Shown here: piece after piece, positions 25,716 to 38,329 of the stretch
Layout of the letters: each line of letters opens with the position of its first letter
Position numbering within the stretch: position 1 is the stretch's first letter
Source: Prinia subflava
Taxonomy: Eukaryota > Chordata > Aves > Passeriformes > Cisticolidae
Direction of reading: 5' to 3'
Length of the DNA stretch: 64,000 nt
Assembly: GCF_021018805.1 (NCBI RefSeq)
Contig: NC_086247.1
Location: forward strand, 122,127,094 to 122,191,093
The notes under the pieces: generated by a model
The model's input: the letters and a program-made list of their open reading frames with translations, nothing else
What the model was told of the DNA's origin: nothing
Database searches by the model: none
Position numbers and translations under genes: made by a program

Positions 25716-28700
25716 GTCAGTGCCGGGCGGGGGACGCGCGGGGGCCCTCGGCGGCCATTGCCGAGGCCGGGTCGGGGCGGCCGGCTCCGCTGGCCGCTCT
25801 CCGCCCCCGGCCCGTGCGGACGCTGGCGGGAGCGGCGGGGCCGAGGGAAGGGCCCGGGGACCCAGGGCCGCCCCGCCGCGCTCCCCCCGCCGCCCGCGGC
25901 CATCGCCGCGCATGTGCGGAGCGGAGGGCGGGGTTGCCCTTGGCCGGACTGTGAGACGGCGAGGCTTTTTATTAGAGTTGGGGTTTTTTTTCTTTGTGCG
26001 TTTGTATGAGTTTTGTTTGGTTTTTTTCCCTTTCTTTGTAAAGAAGTATGTGATCCTCCCAGTCTACTCGGCCCGAGCGAGGCCATGTCTGGAGTGCTGT
26101 GTCGAGTTCTGGGCTCCTCAGTACAGGAAAGACGAGGAGCTGCTGGAGAGGGTCCAGCTCTGGCACTGGGCCACAAAGATGATTAAGGGACTGAAGCATC
26201 TCTCTTATGAGGAGAGATTGCGGGTGCTGGGCCGGTTTTGTCCAGAGAAGAGAAGGCTGCGAGGGGATCTCATTAAAGCATACAAATACCTTAAAGGCAA
26301 TTGCCAAGGGATTGGAGCCAGACTCTTTAGTGGTGCCCAACTACAGGATGGGGAACGATGGCCATAAACTATAACACAAGACATTTCACCTCAACATGAG
26401 GAAGACATTCGTTGCATTGAGGGTGGTAGAGGAACAGGCTGCCCAGGGAGGTCATGGAGTCTCCCTCCCTCCCTTAGAGAGATATTGAAAACCCACCCGG
26501 ACACATTCCTGTCACCTGCTCCAGGAGACCCTGCTTTGGCAGGGGGTTTTGGACTAGGGGATCTCCAGAGGTCCCTTCCAACCTAATAATTCTGTGGTTC
26601 TTTAGTAATGAGGAGGTTTTGCCCCTTTTCTTCCCTGGAGGCCAATCCTGTGTGAGAGCTGGACAGCAAATGGGGCTGTGATTTAACCCTGTGTCAGGGA
26701 GTGCCTGCTGTAGTAGTCAAGGCTGTGCTTTGTGCCCTGGGGAGTCTGTGCTGAGGATAACACTGGGAGTGCTGCTTCATGGCACTGAGGGCATTGCCAG
26801 TCTTGCTGAGGTTGAATTTCCAGCAACAGGAGTACAGTCTCTCTCCCACCAAAAATGGTGTGGTTCCTATTTCCAAGCTGCAGTGGAATGTTAAGGGGAT
26901 GCCTTGATGTTGTGCCTGGTGCCCAGGATATATTTTGCTGGCTCTTGTCGTCGTCAGGCTGGCCATGCATCGCTACCACATGGTAGTTCTCCTGCTGACT
27001 TAAAGCTGTATGCCATCAGCTGTCCTTGGTAGAGAGAGGCTGGGCACTTTTGTTCACTTCTGTTATAACAGAGGGCCCAAAAAGGCTGATTTCTGCAATT
27101 CATTTGGCTTGCTTTCTGCCCAAACTGTTGGGCCTTTTGGGAGGAGCACCTAAACCAGGCAGGCATCTCTGCATTGAATGCAAACATGAAGGAGGGCTGG
27201 GAGCTTGATGTGTTTCCAGTCAAGTCTGAGAGCTTGTTTGGATTAATTGAAGGGAATGCAGTGCCTGGTTTGAATGGCTTTCATTGTTTATAGATAACCA
27301 CCAGGAAAACGTTGATCTCTTCAGCTGTTACAGAAGTGCTTTAACAGCTACAAGCAAAAGAAGTCACTTCAAAAACTATGGAAAAAACTGATTAGCATTT
27401 TTAGGTCTGAACTTTAATTGCATTTCCATTTTTAATTTATCAGTGATTTTAAATTAATAAGTTTTGGGTGGGAATTTCAACAGTGTTTTGTGACCTAATT
27501 AGTTGTTGAAGTTTTGTTTTGATTTTACTTCCATGACAGTATCTGGAAGTGGAAAAGCACATGTGGAAAAGATGCTCTTTTTTCTTAGTGACATCAGAGT
27601 GTCACATTAGTGACACTTACAAGTTATGTTAGTGATATTAAATAAGTTACAAAGCCACCTTATTGTATTTACAGTTGCACTTACACCAGGGTGCCTAATA
27701 TATTTTTGTTATGTAGCAGTGAGAAATTTAAGTTGTAGTACTTTAGGTTCATATCTTCAAAAATAAGTGTGCTGTACACATCTGCATTTCCTTCTTATAA
27801 ATTCATCTGCAGTTATGAAAGTACAAGCAGATGGGAAGAGGAAGTGCAGATGCCACCTTGATTGCCATAGACATTTGGAGGTGGCATGTACCCAAAGTCT
27901 GCAGGATTAGAAGAACCTCTTCTCTGCTGGGATTACTTTTGAATCTGGGAGGGAAGTTGTGATCCCTGTGTGTATAAAATACATGCTAAACTAAACATAG
28001 GCAAGGAAATGGTCAGAAAAATTGAGCCTGTAACTTTTCTCTGTAAGACTTTCTAGCTCAGGGCATGAGTGAGGAGCCCAGTATGAGAATGCGCAATTAT
28101 AGGTCATTGGTGGGGTTTTGCTGTATTTTTTTAAACTTGCTTTGAAGTGGCTGCCCTGGTTTTAAGTCAGTAAATTAGACCAATATCGTTTAGTTAAACC
28201 TGGTTTGCGTATTTAAAAATACTGGTTGTGAGGGAAGGAGCCAGAACCATTCACACACACAGAGTATGACTGCAATTCATGAATTTTTAAGCTGAGCTGC
28301 TGGACAGTATGGCAGCCAAAGAACTTGGGTTAGGATGTCTAATGGTCTCAAATCATTCAAGGTTATCTTCAAAGAGCTTTTCCAGTGCCTGTGAAAATAA
28401 TGGAAGTTTTTTCATTAACCTTTGTGGCCTGTGTTTCAGGCACCATTACATTAATTATTTATTTTCTGTAAATGAGGGAAATAATATATTTTTCATGAAA
28501 CATTCACTTCCAGATAGCCAGTGTAGTGTTGAACAGTGTCTGAATTGCATGATTCTGTTTCAAGACTTTTATTTTGCAATCCAGAGAGCAAAGACACTTC
28601 ATATACTAAACCTTCAGTTGCTTCCTTAGCATACATATACTTTAGTCAGTTGGTATATTTGAGTCATTGGGGATTGGGGATGAACTCTTCATTTCATTTT

Positions 28701-30566
28701 CCTGGGTATTAGAAAACATCTTGTTTGTTTGCAAGCCATAGTAGTATGTAGCTTTTTTCCAAAAAGTAACAATCAGAATAGAAGACTTGATGTTTAATTG
28801 ATGTAACATTTAGCATTCTGTCATGCTAAATGGAGTGAACTTACTGAAATATTGCTTTTAAGTTGTGTGTCAGATGTCATTGGACAATTGCCTGTTTAGG
28901 CCTTGAGGTGCTCATTCTACACCAGTTTTAGGTGTCTTGGTTGGTAGAGCCCTGCTACGTTTTTTTCTGAACAACGATTAAGATGTATAAAAGTATCTGT
29001 GTCTTGATCTCTGGGATAGATGACTTCCTTCATCTCAAACAGTTAGTTGACCCTGAATTTTAAGTCAGGTAAAGATGCAGGTAAGACATTCTAAAAAAAG
29101 AAAAATGTACACTGGTATTTATTTTCTTTGCTTTCTAACCCTCATAAGAATGTGCAGTTTTTATTCAGATTAGTGTACAGCTTCATGAATCACAATTCTA
29201 TGTTCAGTAGTTTTTTATTGTTAATGGGCTGGAATAACCTTATAGAGATTTAACTGTGTAGGAATCTGCACATACTTGTTTATTTTTATATATGTATGTA
29301 ATGTCTGTTTCACTTCAGGTTTTAAAAGAGGTGCAGATCCTGGAATGCCTGAACCAACTATCTGGAGGTATGTATTGGTTCTAAATGTACATACAAACCC
29401 CGTGCAGATAGTTACTGCTTTGGGTGCTACCTCCGGCCAGCAAGAGTTGTGACTGATACTTCCATCCCTTGTGTTTAACTGTGGTTATTGTTTCTTAGGA
29501 AAATCAAATGACAAGTCAGCAAAGTTCTAGTTCTTGGGAAGACTTTTCTTTTAATCTTGCACAGTTTTTAAGATGCAGAACTTCCTGTGTCTTTTGCATG
29601 ACAGCTGCCCATCTAATCTGTTGTAGAGCTACTTTGTGCAAGTTTCTGCACTGAATAACTTCTCAGATTTCTAGCACGGGTTGAAACCAAACCCCAGTCT
29701 CCTGCCTTTGCAAATGAGGGAATAACACTGCCTAAAAGGTGCATGAAATAAAGGGCTATATCCTTCAGTATTAGTCACTGTCATAAAGCAAAATGCCTTT
29801 GGCTCGTGTTGCCTCTTTCTTGTGGGACTCTTTGTTATGCTGCGATATTATGGCATTAGTAATGCTTAAGTTCTAGTGACACTAAAGTTTTATTGAAGGG
29901 CTTCCTTGGGTCTAAGTAATGAAAGTTTTGGGAAAAGAGTGGTTCTCAACTAATTCCTTTGATTACTGTGCAGGATGAGGTATTCCTGAAACAAAAAATT
30001 GATGGACTGTATTGTTTGCCAAGTCATAGATAAACTCTTCTAGCTTCACATAGTTAGAGTGTATAGAAATCCCATTTTTAGGATTCAGTGATTCAGTAGA
30101 AAATATGGGAAAAAAATAGTAAGATCATATTACAATTTCAGTGGAATCTTCTGTTGTCTTAATAACCAAGTTGCTGCAGTAGTTTGCTTGCTCACAGTGT
30201 TTCTATGTTTAGCTTCGCTCGTGATTTGAGACTTCTTTTTTTGGTGTGCGTCTGTACAGAGTAAAAGATGTGTTTTGCACCAGAATATATATGTGTAGAT
30301 ACCACAAACAGATGTTTGGTCTAATCTGAAGCTTACAGATGCTCATTTTTGTGAGCACGTGTTGGTGCTCTGTAGGCTTAAATTTTACTTTAAAGGTGGC
30401 ATTATTTCAGTTATTGCGGGGTGGGTGGGCTAGTGTTTATTCTGTTCATTTGTAAGGCTGTTCCTCCACACTTCTGTTTTACAAATGTCAATTTAAAGAC
30501 AGTTACATGCTGCAAATCTGACTTCCATTTCCTCCCCCGTCCCCTTTCAGCCTGCTGTGGGGATGA
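25613..30566 (+). CDS. TOMM7: TOMM7, mitochondrial import receptor subunit TOM7 (3 coding exons)
   Basis: TOM7 is a small tail-anchored subunit of the translocase of the outer mitochondrial membrane. It modulates assembly of the TOM40 pore and, in vertebrates, stabilises PINK1 on damaged mitochondria. The spliced reading frame (25613-25715, 29319-29367, 30551-30566) is 168 nt and encodes 55 residues, exactly the usual vertebrate length. The N-terminus (MPKLSKEAKQRLQQLFKGGQ) is the cytosolic amphipathic part. Residues about 20-37 form the membrane segment around RWGFIP, and the tail carries GADPGMPEP and ends SLLWG. Both introns are GT-AG (phases 1 and 2). The start has a strong context and matches the family N-terminus. 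By memory of the human protein there are six substitutions (positions 2, 19, 30, 32, 49, 50), with Trp at 50 the least conservative. The gene is convergent with IL6, and identification is very secure. Confidence 0.96.
25907..25918 (+). promoter_or_regulatory. NRF-1-like site in TOMM7 intron 1
   Basis: CGCGCATGTGCG matches the NRF-1 palindrome (YGCGCAYGCGCR) with one mismatch. NRF-1 controls many nuclear genes for mitochondrial proteins, so the location is plausible, but occupancy is not shown. Confidence 0.4.
26044..26602 (+). mobile_element. CR1 LINE 3'-end fragment in TOMM7 intron 1
   Basis: It carries the end of the CR1 reverse-transcriptase ORF (GGAGTGCTGTGTCGAGTTC, CATCTCTCTTATGAGGAGAG) and 3' UTR (GAACAGGCTGCCCAGGGAGG, CCTTCCAACCTAATAATTC), in the same strand as TOMM7. 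The open frame reading into it from the CpG island is spurious. Confidence 0.93.
29319..29367 (+). CDS. TOMM7: TOMM7 coding exon 2
   Basis: A 49-nt exon with acceptor TTCAG^GT and donor AG^GTATGT. It encodes the end of the membrane segment and the conserved FKRGADPGMPEPT block, then Ile-Trp. It is too short to be found by an ORF scan and was located by protein family match. Confidence 0.94.
29368..30550 (+). other. TOMM7: TOMM7 intron 2
   Basis: A 1.18-kb GT-AG intron beginning GTATGT and ending in a CCCC/T-rich tract plus CAG. I see no repeat or other gene in it. Confidence 0.85.
30551..30566 (+). CDS. TOMM7: TOMM7 coding exon 3 (terminal, 16 coding nt)
   Basis: The acceptor is CCCCTTTCAG^CC. 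The 16 coding bases complete Ser51 and add Leu-Leu-Trp-Gly and a TGA stop, the invariant end of the family. The 3' UTR follows in the same exon. Confidence 0.92.
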
Positions 30567-30775
30567 AGGCAGTGGTGGTCCTGTAGTAGCGGCAGCCGAT
30601 GGACGGAGTGTCAGAAGATGCGAACATTCCAGAGGACGAGGCCGACACTTAGACCAGCTGGCTCGGTCAGCTTGCTAATGCCATAGGTTGTACATACAAC
30701 AAAATGAAGTTTATATGGACCTAACTTATTTGCATTACGGTGTAATTAAATAAATACTGTTTGAATGGATGCATA
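30567..30775 (+). other. TOMM7: TOMM7 3' UTR
   Basis: About 210 bases run from the stop codon to the expected cleavage site, 15-25 nt past the AATAAA at 30749-30754. The exact cleavage position is inferred. The proximal part is GC-richer than the distal part. Confidence 0.7.
30749..30754 (+). terminator. TOMM7 polyadenylation signal AATAAA
   Basis: A canonical AATAAA lies about 185 nt after the TOMM7 stop codon, followed by a T-rich stretch that could serve as the downstream element. Confidence 0.75.
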
Positions 30776-33700
30776 TTGTTTTTAAGTCTTTACATACTAT
30801 ACTGTAGCTGTTTATTTATTACAGAAACCCATGGGAGGATTTTATTTTGTTCTGCTTTTTTTCCAAAATCTACTGATATTTAACTCCCATACTTATCCCT
30901 GTTAACAGTTGCCTTTTGGGTAAAGATTCCACTTTATCTTCACAGTAACCAGAAAATTGACCTAATGTTTTAAATACTTCAGTGTTCTTCATAGGTTCCT
31001 TGGACAAATGTTGGTAAGCCTTTGTGGCTGAGCCACTTCAGGTTTTTTATTTCCTTCTGGATTCTTTTCTCTATGGTTACAGTAAGGATTGAGGGATGTG
31101 TATGTTTGTGTTTTCTAGCACAGTCAGATACTAAAAAAAGTATACTTTTCTGCTAAACTTACCTTTAAATGCTATCTATGTTTTCTGTGGTGGGAAGACA
31201 CAACAGTTGAGTGCTCTGTGTGTATGAGTATAAATGGCTCTCACTGTAAGGGAAAGTTATTAATGCATAACTGAAGGAAGAAAACAAGTACACTAAACAA
31301 GGTATGTGCTTCACTGTTATGCTGAAATCCTGCTCTTTGGACCATGGTTGTTTTGGTTTCAATTGATTTTCTCCCTTTTAACCCTGAAGTTCAAGCACTA
31401 AAATGGTGACTGTTTGGTGTCTGTTAAATAGAAGCTGTTTTGGGTGGATTGCTCTCTCTCTTCCAGAACTGTGCAGGGTAGTTTGTATCTGTGGTGATTT
31501 TTAAAAAATAATGTTTATTGGCCCCAAACTGTCATTGCAACATAGGTATTCTAGATTTTAGCATGGGTTTTTTTTCAACCCACAGATTTTCAGGCAGTTT
31601 TTACATTAATTAAATGTTTAAGAATAGGAGATTTATCAGTTTTTAATCTGCCATGACAATTCATGGCAAAATGTTACTGTGTTTAAGGGCTGTGATTGGA
31701 AAATCAGAGAGAAATGAGCCAAGGGAAAAATCTTTAATTGAAAGACAAGGATTAGAAAGAAAAAAGTGAAAATGCTTATAACAGCTAATGCAAACCAGCA
31801 TGTTCTTTAAAATTCCATTAATCATGATAACTCAGTCAAATGTCATGAAATACTGGCAAGGCTAATGCTGATAGACTGCTAACAGTGGAACAGAGCAAGG
31901 ACTGAATGCAGAACAGTTTCTCATGACCATTGATCCTTTTGCTATCCTAAAGCCTTTCTAGTGCCTTTTCTCTTATGCTAACTTGAGATTAAGGTAACTG
32001 CTCATATGTCTTAAATTATGAAAGAAATTAAATTTTTGATTCTTTTTCTTCAGTTATCCTAAGGATAATAATAATGAAATAATCTGTTGCTACTTTGCAT
32101 GGTTTTAATCATGATTAGGAGCATTTTTCTTCTGTTGAATTTTGTGCAGTAACCTGAGATATTCAATACTAAGAGATACAGTATTCGATGTGAAATAACT
32201 CATATTTCTCAATCAGATTTTGCATTTCACACGGCTGTACAACATCCAAAATGCAGCAGTGGGTGGATGGACCCAAACACCTGCAGAAGTGTATTTCATG
32301 TGATTTCATGTGCTCTGTTGTGTGTCTGACATTTGGGGATGTGGTTTGTGGGTCGTAACCGCCACATGGTTGCTCTGGCTGCTTTCCAAGAATGATAGTA
32401 TTTGGCAAGAGGTAGAGAATAGGGAAGTGTTTCCTCTTTCATTAAAAGTTTTACAAAAGCATGCATATATCAAGCACAGGACAGATTCTGTGACGTCTCC
32501 ATGCTGAACGTTTGTCTTAAAAATAGTTGCATTTCAGGTTTTTTGCGACTTGGAATTACTGGATAAATATTGCTTATGCAATTCTTACTTTAAGCACATT
32601 GGATAGGAAATTTTTGGTAATTCACTGCTACTGAGGTATGTAATTAGCATAGAAATCTTGGGTTTTCAAATTGAGGGGGAAAAATCTTTTATAGTACTTT
32701 CAAGTCAGTTAAATTGAATGCCAGTATGTAGTATAATGTTTTTTGTTTCATTCCATACAGTGCTCTTCCTGTAATTAAAAGATGAGTGAAACTTCTCCTT
32801 AAATAAACATTCTTCCCTGGTGAAAAAAAAAAAATAGGTATTAATTGTTAAATCTTGGTAATGAATTGTAAGGTAGCAAAACCAAAAAGAGGCATTTTTC
32901 TTCAAGTGTAAAAATGAAGAAATCTTTGGTATGGATGTTTTGAAGTTACTTTGCAGTTTTTGTCATTTTCACAAAATTTGAATGTGCTTGTAAGAGCAGA
33001 TCAGTGGTTTGGGAAGTTGTACATTAAACAGATTGCTGTGAAGAATCTTAATTCCCTTAAATAAGGTCAGGAAATATGCTAGTTTTAGCAAGACTGAGGA
33101 TTTTTTGGTGGTGCTTAGGAGAAGAGGGCAGGTTTGTGGAGTGAGGTGGAATAACTCTCATGTTGGTCAGTTAGGTGTTATTAATTTCAAGTGGTTTAAT
33201 CTATGATTTTTTCCATTCTGTTTTTCTCCCAGTAGAACTTGAGAAAATTTTATTTTACTGTCACATGGGAGACACTTAAAAAAGAACAAATATGAGTTCC
33301 TGCTTGACAGTATTGATCTCTGTCGCTGAATCAGTGCCTTCCACAGCCAAGTGCAGATTCTTTTCTGTGATGGAGTCCTGTGACCTCCCAGTGTTGGAAT
33401 AAAGCTAGTGAGCATAATTTACTACAAAAAATGGGCTCTGGGTACCACAGGTGAGCTCAAGGCTACAGTGTAGATGTGTGAAATAAAATCACTGATGCCT
33501 TCCTGTGTTTGCTGGAGATTGCACTGACTTTGAGGTATCCTGTTGATCTTAGCCTGCAGATAGGGATTGTTTGGCATTTTACTTTGTGCCTTCAAAGTGG
33601 AGGGAGGTGGAGTGTGCTTATGGCTGCCTCAGTGTCAGGGAAATGTCACCTGTCACTGGAGCCTGTTGTACCTGGTGACAAGCAATTGTGCAAGGGACAG

Positions 33701-36700
33701 AGAGGGAGGCTGGTGAGTTTGGTGGTTTTCTTGGTCTTGGCATATGGACTGTGGATCTCCTGGTGGCAGGGTAGAAAAAGAATGGTCAGTTTGGTGTCAT
33801 CACTAAAAGGAAGGAAAAAACCAAACCCTGGCTTTCAGTAGAATTTTGTTCTTAATCTACGAAGAAATCTATCTGTGTGCTCCATAAACTCTTCAAGGCC
33901 TGGCCAGTTGTGAGGCAAAATTAAGGTGATCAGGGATTTGTAACAGGTTTTTAGTTCTGCTACAAATTCCTGCTGTAGACACGCCTGGTACAAAGTAACT
34001 GTACTGTATCTCATCACAGGTGTAAAACGGGCTGGGTGATTTTTTTTCCTTGAATGAATTGCAAATGAGCAAAGCTCCTCTTAAAGATGAACTATAACAT
34101 TTAAACACACAAACTGCAGACCAAATCAATGTTCAGAATTTTGTGGCAACATGCCCATTTTGGTGAGGTATAAAACTTGTCTTTTGCTACTTTGTACGGC
34201 TGTTTTCCAAAATGGCTGTAGGTGACAAAGAGCTGCTTAAGATCTTGTCTTCTTTTATTGAATGGTAAATGAAACAGACATGTAACATAATGGTTTTTAT
34301 CAGGAAAAATGGCTAAATCAAACTATATATACCCTGGATATTTTTGGAAATACTTTGTTACAGGCTTGGAATTTAAGCTATGATGGTAACCAATGATATT
34401 TGGAAATTAAAGCTCATTACATCTGTTTTCACCACAGGAGGAGAGACCACATCCTGTTAAATGTCATATGACTAATTTAATTTTTACAAATAACAACTTA
34501 ATTGCAATTTCTGAATACTTTTCCAGGATGGTGTGTGATGCAATAGCCATTTCTTGGTTAAGCTTGTGGGTTACATACATTGTTTCTTGGTCCTGCTTAT
34601 TTAATTCAAAATTAGAGGATGGATTAAAGAGAGGGAATGTTTATCTGCTGTGTGAAAAAGAATATGGCAGGGCAAATCAAATCTCAGTGTTTTGATTCTG
34701 ATGGTGAATGTTTGATTGTGTTTTTTAAACATTTTCTCAAGAAGGATTGAATCTTAGATTCTGGTCACTGAATAGAAATCCAGATTGTAAAATTTCTGCA
34801 GAGTGTTTTCTGATGACTGCCAAAGCCAGTCCTGACAATATAGGAGGATTTGGGTAAATATGTTTAGATGACAGAAAATAGTTGATTTTGCTAGTAATTC
34901 ATGGAGGAAAAGTAGTACTTTAAGGTTGGAGCTTGCAGAGGTTGCATTTTTTGGGAGCAAAGGAATAGGTGGGTTTTGATTTTCTGCTTATCAAGAAAAG
35001 GAAAATTCACTGAGAGATCAGAAGTTATCTAATCATTTGACTTGAAAAGCAAGGACTTAGTCACAAGGTTTGTAGTTATAGATAGACTTTTTTTTTAAAT
35101 TTTTTTTTTTTTTAAATTTTGCCAGCACCTTGACCATGAGACCTTTGATATATACTACTTCATACTTACCTTTCCACCATTTTTTCTTTTAAATTGAAAG
35201 TGGAAAAGATTATTAGTTACAAATAACGGTGGCAAAGATGGGGGGAAGTTTCCCATTAAGCTAAGCCAAACATAATGGCTCATTACTGCTGAAGAATGAT
35301 CCTGCTGCCATCCCTTACTGGTGGTGTAACACTTCCATCTTTTGTAGCATCAGCGTGGTTTTGCTAATCTCGCCATCAGCTGTTAATGAAATCTGTGGAG
35401 CTACTAGAGATGCAGGCAGTGCCATTCAAGTAGCTGTTGTTCTCTGCCAAAATTTAGAGTTTATACTAAAGTACTGGGTAGAGAATGGTACTGCAGCCTG
35501 GGAAGTCGGTCAGGCTGAAATGTTTTCCACTTTTTTTTTTTTTTCCTGAGAAATTTTTTACACAATAAAGTAGGGATACAAAATAGAAAAACGGTACTTC
35601 AGAGACTATTTGTTACCCCTCCCCCCCACTTTTTTATTACAGATAATTTTAATATTAGGTTGCATTGTCTTTTTGGTTTTTTTTGGGGGGGTTGTTTTGG
35701 TTTTGGTTTTTTTCCTTCTTGTCCAGCATTCTGGTGTTAGGGCAGCTGCTCTTAGGGATATTTTGTTTCTCATCCTCAACACTGTTTCTGAATACTGTGG
35801 GCTTTTCTTGAATATTGTATCAAGTATGCATGCTTTTCAACATAGCTTTACCTTCTTCCTTCTTTGGGAATTCAAAATCAGGATGACGGGAGTTGGTAAT
35901 CTGTGAAGCATTCCAGAATCTCAGTGTGAGGTTAACGACTAAGGATGAATGGAAATGTGGGGAAAGGCTGGCTGGGATGTACAGGGTGAGGCTGGTCCTG
36001 TACAGCAGCAGCCAAAATGCTGCTTTGGTGGGTAATTTCCTATTTTTTAGGTAATTATTAGCAAGTCTTTTTTTGTTTGTGTTGTGTTAGTGGGGGTTTT
36101 GTTGTTTTGTTTTGGGTTTTTTTGAGTTTTCCTTGCTCAATGAATTGGCTGTCAGTTAGGAAGAGCTCTCTTCAGCAGAAGTGTTGAGGCATTGTTGCTG
36201 ACTTTAGTTAGGACTGCTCACTTTTACTATTGTTCTAGGTTTTTTATGTGTTTGTGCTAGTCTGCCAACTAAAATAAATGCCTTTGTGTGTTTACTGATG
36301 TAAAATAGTTTCTACACAGAGACTGGAAAAAGGATGTAATTTGGTTCATTTGAGAGGCTCTGTAACATGTTCAGCAGTGTTTAGGTCTTCTCTGATTTCA
36401 TCTGAATTCCCCACTGCAAATATTTGTGCTCCAGAAGCACCAGTGAATGTTGGCTTCAGCAGGTGGTGCTGATCCTGGGAGCAGCCCCTGAAATTGCCTC
36501 TGTGACAGGAGATTGATGGGCAGCAAGGCAGGTGCTGCACTGAAGGGCCCTGAGAACTGTGGAGGAGCCACAGGTGAAATAATGGCAGCTCAGTAGCACC
36601 ATCAGGGATAACACTTTGCTCCAGGAAGGACTTGAAAGTTGACCTCACCACCCAACAAGTGGTAATCTTTGCTCGTTTTCTGCACCCTAAAATGTGGCAG

Positions 36701-38329
36701 CATTTACATATTTACTAGAATTACAGAAAGCCTGAGGTAGCCATCAGCTGAAGGGTGCTGGTGGAAGTGTTGGTGCTTGTCTGTCAGTTGCAAGGGATTT
36801 CAGCACTCCAATTCTTAGATGATTTTTGGCGTTTCAGGAGATCAGTGCGAGTTTGTGTAGATGCAGTGTACATAGTAACTAATGGTGATCACAGCCACTG
36901 GTGATAGGCAGTCATTATCTACTGGGAGAGGTGAAACCAGGAGATTCCTTTCCTTTTGGTCAGGGGTTTGGGGTTTTTCCCCCCTCTCTATTCTCACATA
37001 GTAGTTAGTTCCAGTGTAGGATCCACTTTGTGTCTTATAGCTATTATTGGCATAATAAAAGCCAGAAAGGTCTCTAATCAAATGGTCACTAAAAGAAAAT
37101 CCCTGTGAATGCAAGCAGTGAAAAGGCTAAGCAAGGCTTCCCTATGTTTCTTGGAGCATGTTCCAGGACAGTTAAAGTACGATCTTATGTGCTGTTAGAA
37201 AACCCATTCACCACAGCCCTCTTTAAAGATCACCTTGAGCTCTCCTCATTCCTTCTCCAGATGTTGCTCAACTTGAGATGACAGTATTTTTACCATATTG
37301 GGCAAAGCAGTGGTTTGCTGTGTTTTGAGCATCTGAGATGTGAGTAGTGGGTGGACTGGTCACTGTTTTGGCATCCCCAGTGGTGGAATGCATATGTGGA
37401 CAATCAGATCACTCAGAGGAAGAGGAGAGTTTGCTGACATCCTTATCCACATTCCAAGGCATGCCTTTCATCTGTGCATCTTCACCACTGTGCCAGAAGG
37501 AAAATAAAGGGTAATTGAGGGTAATTAATATTCTACCATTTTTAGGGACAAATCTTGAGGGACTTCTGCTGCCTGCATCCCCTATGTGGTCTGTGAATTC
37601 CTCTGAGTTTAGGTATATGAGGTACCTGCACAGTGCTGTGGATCCTGCAGCCAAGGAAAATTTCAGTGGTTTGGTATTCAGGCTTAAGTCCTGTTCTGTT
37701 TTGTTGGTTTTTTCCCCACACAAGTGTTCAAGAGTATGCATTCATGGTATGTGGCTTGTCCATACTAGTGAAATATAAATTATAAAAGACAAATGCATGT
37801 TGCCGCATTGCTTAGCAGCAATATAATGATTTATATTGCTTAAGGAAATAACCTAAATTTTTTTTTCTACTTCTTGGGGTAGGGGCCAGAAATGTTTAAC
37901 CAAACTTGGAAAATTCCCCTGGATGACAGCAATAAAACTAATCAGAGGATAGTATTCATGTCAAAGTGGTTAATGTGGTTGCCTCACCACTTTATTTGTT
38001 TAAAAGACACTATTTGACTTGTAAGAAGATCCTTACAAACAATTTTATTGGGTGTTCCTTGTTACATATAAGGCACCTGTCCATTTGTTTCTCAGGCGTA
38101 TTGATGATTTATCCTGTTCATTTTTAAATGCATTTGGTTCCTCCATATTCCATTTTAATAATTATATGGTAATCAAGTTGTTTGTATGTGTGTACATATG
38201 TGCTATGTAGAGAACTGGCCTAATTATAAGCAGAGGTTCTTGAAAGTGATTATTCTGGTAATTGCAGTTACTAAAAACTGGATATATTAGACTGCTTCAG
38301 TCTTATTTAAAATTCACAGAGGTTATACA
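30776..38329. other. Convergent intergenic region between TOMM7 and IL6
   Basis: 7.5 kb separating the two 3' ends. I see T-runs, low-complexity T/G tracts and no recognisable gene or CR1. Open frames near 33509-33841, 36346-36651 and 36842-37114 lack supporting features. Confidence 0.6.
35620..35725. repeat. T/G-rich low-complexity tract
   Basis: A C-run and T-run followed by alternating T-runs and G-runs (GGGGGGG near 35690). A similar tract lies at 36067-36125. I see no gene in either. Confidence 0.7.

Larger units (their letters stand above)
25225..25960 (+). promoter_or_regulatory. TOMM7: TOMM7 CpG island and TATA-less promoter
   Basis: A sharp CpG-rich, GC-rich block surrounds exon 1 in an otherwise AT-rich region, typical of a housekeeping promoter. 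I see no TATA box. A pyrimidine-rich run of about 50 nt (25555-25605) precedes the ATG and resembles the leader of many translation- or mitochondria-related genes. A YY1-like GCCGCCATCT lies near 25450-25460, and an NRF-1-like site lies in intron 1. The transcription start is inferred to fall within about 25500-25570. The site calls are motif readings only. Confidence 0.8.
25716..29318 (+). other. TOMM7: TOMM7 intron 1
   Basis: A 3.6-kb GT-AG intron. Its first 240 bases are still CpG island. A plus-strand CR1 fragment occupies 26044-26602. The rest (26603-29318) is unremarkable AT-rich sequence in which I see no exon or RNA gene. Confidence 0.85.

Noticed and set aside
25044..26367. Long open frames (up to 240 codons) on both strands around the TOMM7 CpG island
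   Set aside because: Compositional artefacts that run from CR1 into the CpG island. Only residues from the ATG at 25613 to the 25715 splice donor match a known protein.
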